DNA of 64,000 nt from Colius striatus (Eukaryota > Chordata > Aves > Coliiformes > Coliidae), in contig NC_084763.1 of NCBI RefSeq assembly GCF_028858725.1, positions 50,290,152 to 50,354,151 of the forward strand. Reading direction: 5' to 3'. Below are positions 62,671 to 64,000 of this stretch, piece by piece. Within the stretch, counting starts at the first letter, position 1. Every line of letters starts with the position of its first letter. The notes beneath the pieces are model-generated. The model did not search any database. It was not told the origin of the DNA and saw only the letters and a program-made list of their open reading frames with translations. The position numbers were made by a program, and so were the translations under genes.

Positions 62671-64000
62671 ATATCCCAATAATAAATAAGCCAGGATAGC
62701 CTGGATTGACCTGAGAAGGAAATTAACTTTCCCAATAACACACTGGCACAGAAACACTGGCGCAGAAGGGCAATGATTACCTTTGTTGTGTGGCAGAAGA
62801 TTTCCGCCTCAGATATATATATATTACCTTCCAGTAAATGAAATGGGGACAGATATGGAAGGTCATCTCTTACATGGGCAACAGAAACAAATACCCATGA
62901 TCACCTCTTCCATATCTTTGTTGTATATCTTAAATATTCAAAACAGTAAGGTAGGGTTTCAAAGAAAAAAAAACCTATGAGCAAAACTTAAACATTGTCT
63001 GATCAAAGCAAAAGTAGGAGAGAAGCACTGTAGTTTTTCTCTGCAGTTTTTCTCCATAAATAATGTCCACTTAGAGTTCCTGAAGATCTTCAAGACCTGA
63101 CCATTTTACAAGGAGGCTTAGAAATATGTATACAATAAAAAAGCAGCCTGCAAAGATAACATACCCTTATTAATAAGACACTGGTTAAAGAGGGAAAGCT
63201 TTTACAGTTCTTGTAAAAGTAAGATGTGAAACCATTTATACACATTAAGGAAAGTGAAATTTTATAGACATTTTACAAGGAAGTACAAACCAAATCAACT
63301 AGTTTCTTCAGTGGCCTCCTGTTACATTGTACTCGTAGCACTCCAGGGCTCTATAAGTATCTCTATAAGTAGAATTTAGAGCAGTCCTCATGGAAAACCT
63401 CAGCATTCTGAACTCACAGTGGAGACAGGAATTGTTCCTTACCTCAGCTTGAAAACAAACATTCTGGAGCTAAAGTCATAAGAATCTGGCAGCTCACTTT
63501 GCCTTTCTGGTATCCTACACTGACAAGCTGAAATTCTGTCCCTCACTATGATGTACAATAGAAGCAGCATTATCACCCCACCGGTTAAAATACTCTGCAA
63601 CTCCATTCTTCCTAAAAAGAAAACTGAAATGAGTGTAGACATTCCTGAAGAGCCTCACACTGAGATGGCCTCAGGACATGCCTAACACATACTGACAGCT
63701 CAGAGACATCATGTCAGTCAGCAACAGCTTTTCGCACAACACAGCTGCTTCTGCATTAACTCTGCTCGCTCCTACATAACGTCTAAGATCACCATATTCA
63801 CTGCAAGTACCAGTCTCATCATCAAGCAGAGGAGCAGCAGCCACTCATCCTGCCAGTGCCCAGCAGACGGCAATTTCACACAGTCACTGTGCACTCCCAA
63901 AGCAAGGAAGAGCAGACCTCCAACATGAATAACCCTCAACATGAGTAAACATCTGTTAGTTCCGGGTCCTGGTGCCAGAATAATTAATGGTTTTTCCTTG
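62670..64000. repeat. Partial block X and full block Y (third copy)
   Basis: The start matches 59980-60180 and the rest matches 18100-19150, including the membrane-anchor exon. It runs to the window edge. Confidence 0.8.
63443..63606 (-). CDS. Putative first coding exon of an unrecognised membrane-anchored protein, copy 2
   Basis: Encodes the same 54 residues as 18591-18754, with the same acceptor before the ATG and the same GTAAGG donor. One silent change (threonine ACT to ACC) was seen. It stands beyond the promoter of PKS B as the other copy does beyond PKS A. No downstream exon was identified. Confidence 0.5.

Overview
The window is nuclear DNA of a bird. It has spliced vertebrate-type genes, many CR1 LINE fragments (antisense 3' ends with the usual terminal octamer-like tails, plus pieces of the CR1 endonuclease and reverse transcriptase) and solo LTRs of avian endogenous retroviruses. 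Nothing bacterial is present: there are no operons, and the long polyketide synthase frames are the last exons of six-exon genes with canonical GT/AG junctions.

The main content is a tandem pair of complete, near-identical animal polyketide synthase (PKS) genes on the minus strand. Copy A has coding exons between 4392 and 14153, and copy B between 42163 and 53895. Each assembles from six exons of 61, 154, 161, 204, 182 and 5559 nt into an uninterrupted 2106-residue protein ordered KS-AT-DH-(degenerate ER)-KR-ACP, with no thioesterase. I counted about 21 residue differences between the two. Each gene has a short 5' non-coding exon with a TATA box (near 15170 and 55020). The layout matches the avian PKS that makes psittacofulvin polyenes in budgerigar, and the arginine at position 644 is present in both copies.

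Between them on the plus strand lies a four-exon patched-domain (RND/SSD) gene, best read as PTCHD3 (24085-29608, 864 residues), with a CpG-rich first exon. A decayed relic of its last exon lies at about 38400-39440, just downstream of PKS B, and a decayed PKS exon 2 lies at about 35722-35900. The locus therefore carries traces of more than two duplication units. A short membrane-anchor exon of unknown gene (18591-18754 and 63443-63606) sits beyond each PKS promoter and encodes the same peptide in both copies.

Layout: 1-4324, repeats and the diverged 3' flank of PKS A (solo LTR 1259-2458); 4325-15265, PKS A; 15266-23700, flank with duplicated blocks and the membrane-anchor exon; 23800-29900, PTCHD3; 30000-38000, nested CR1/LTR insertions and the PKS exon-2 relic; 38400-39440, PTCHD3 relic; 39900-42095, diverged 3' flank of PKS B; 42096-55125, PKS B with several copy-specific CR1 insertions; 55230-64000, repeats, rearranged copies of the 17.6-20.4 kb blocks and the second membrane-anchor exon. 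The PKS bodies are about 99% alike while their homologous 3' flanks are strongly diverged, with a sharp step at 4325/42096. This suggests an old duplication later homogenised by gene conversion.
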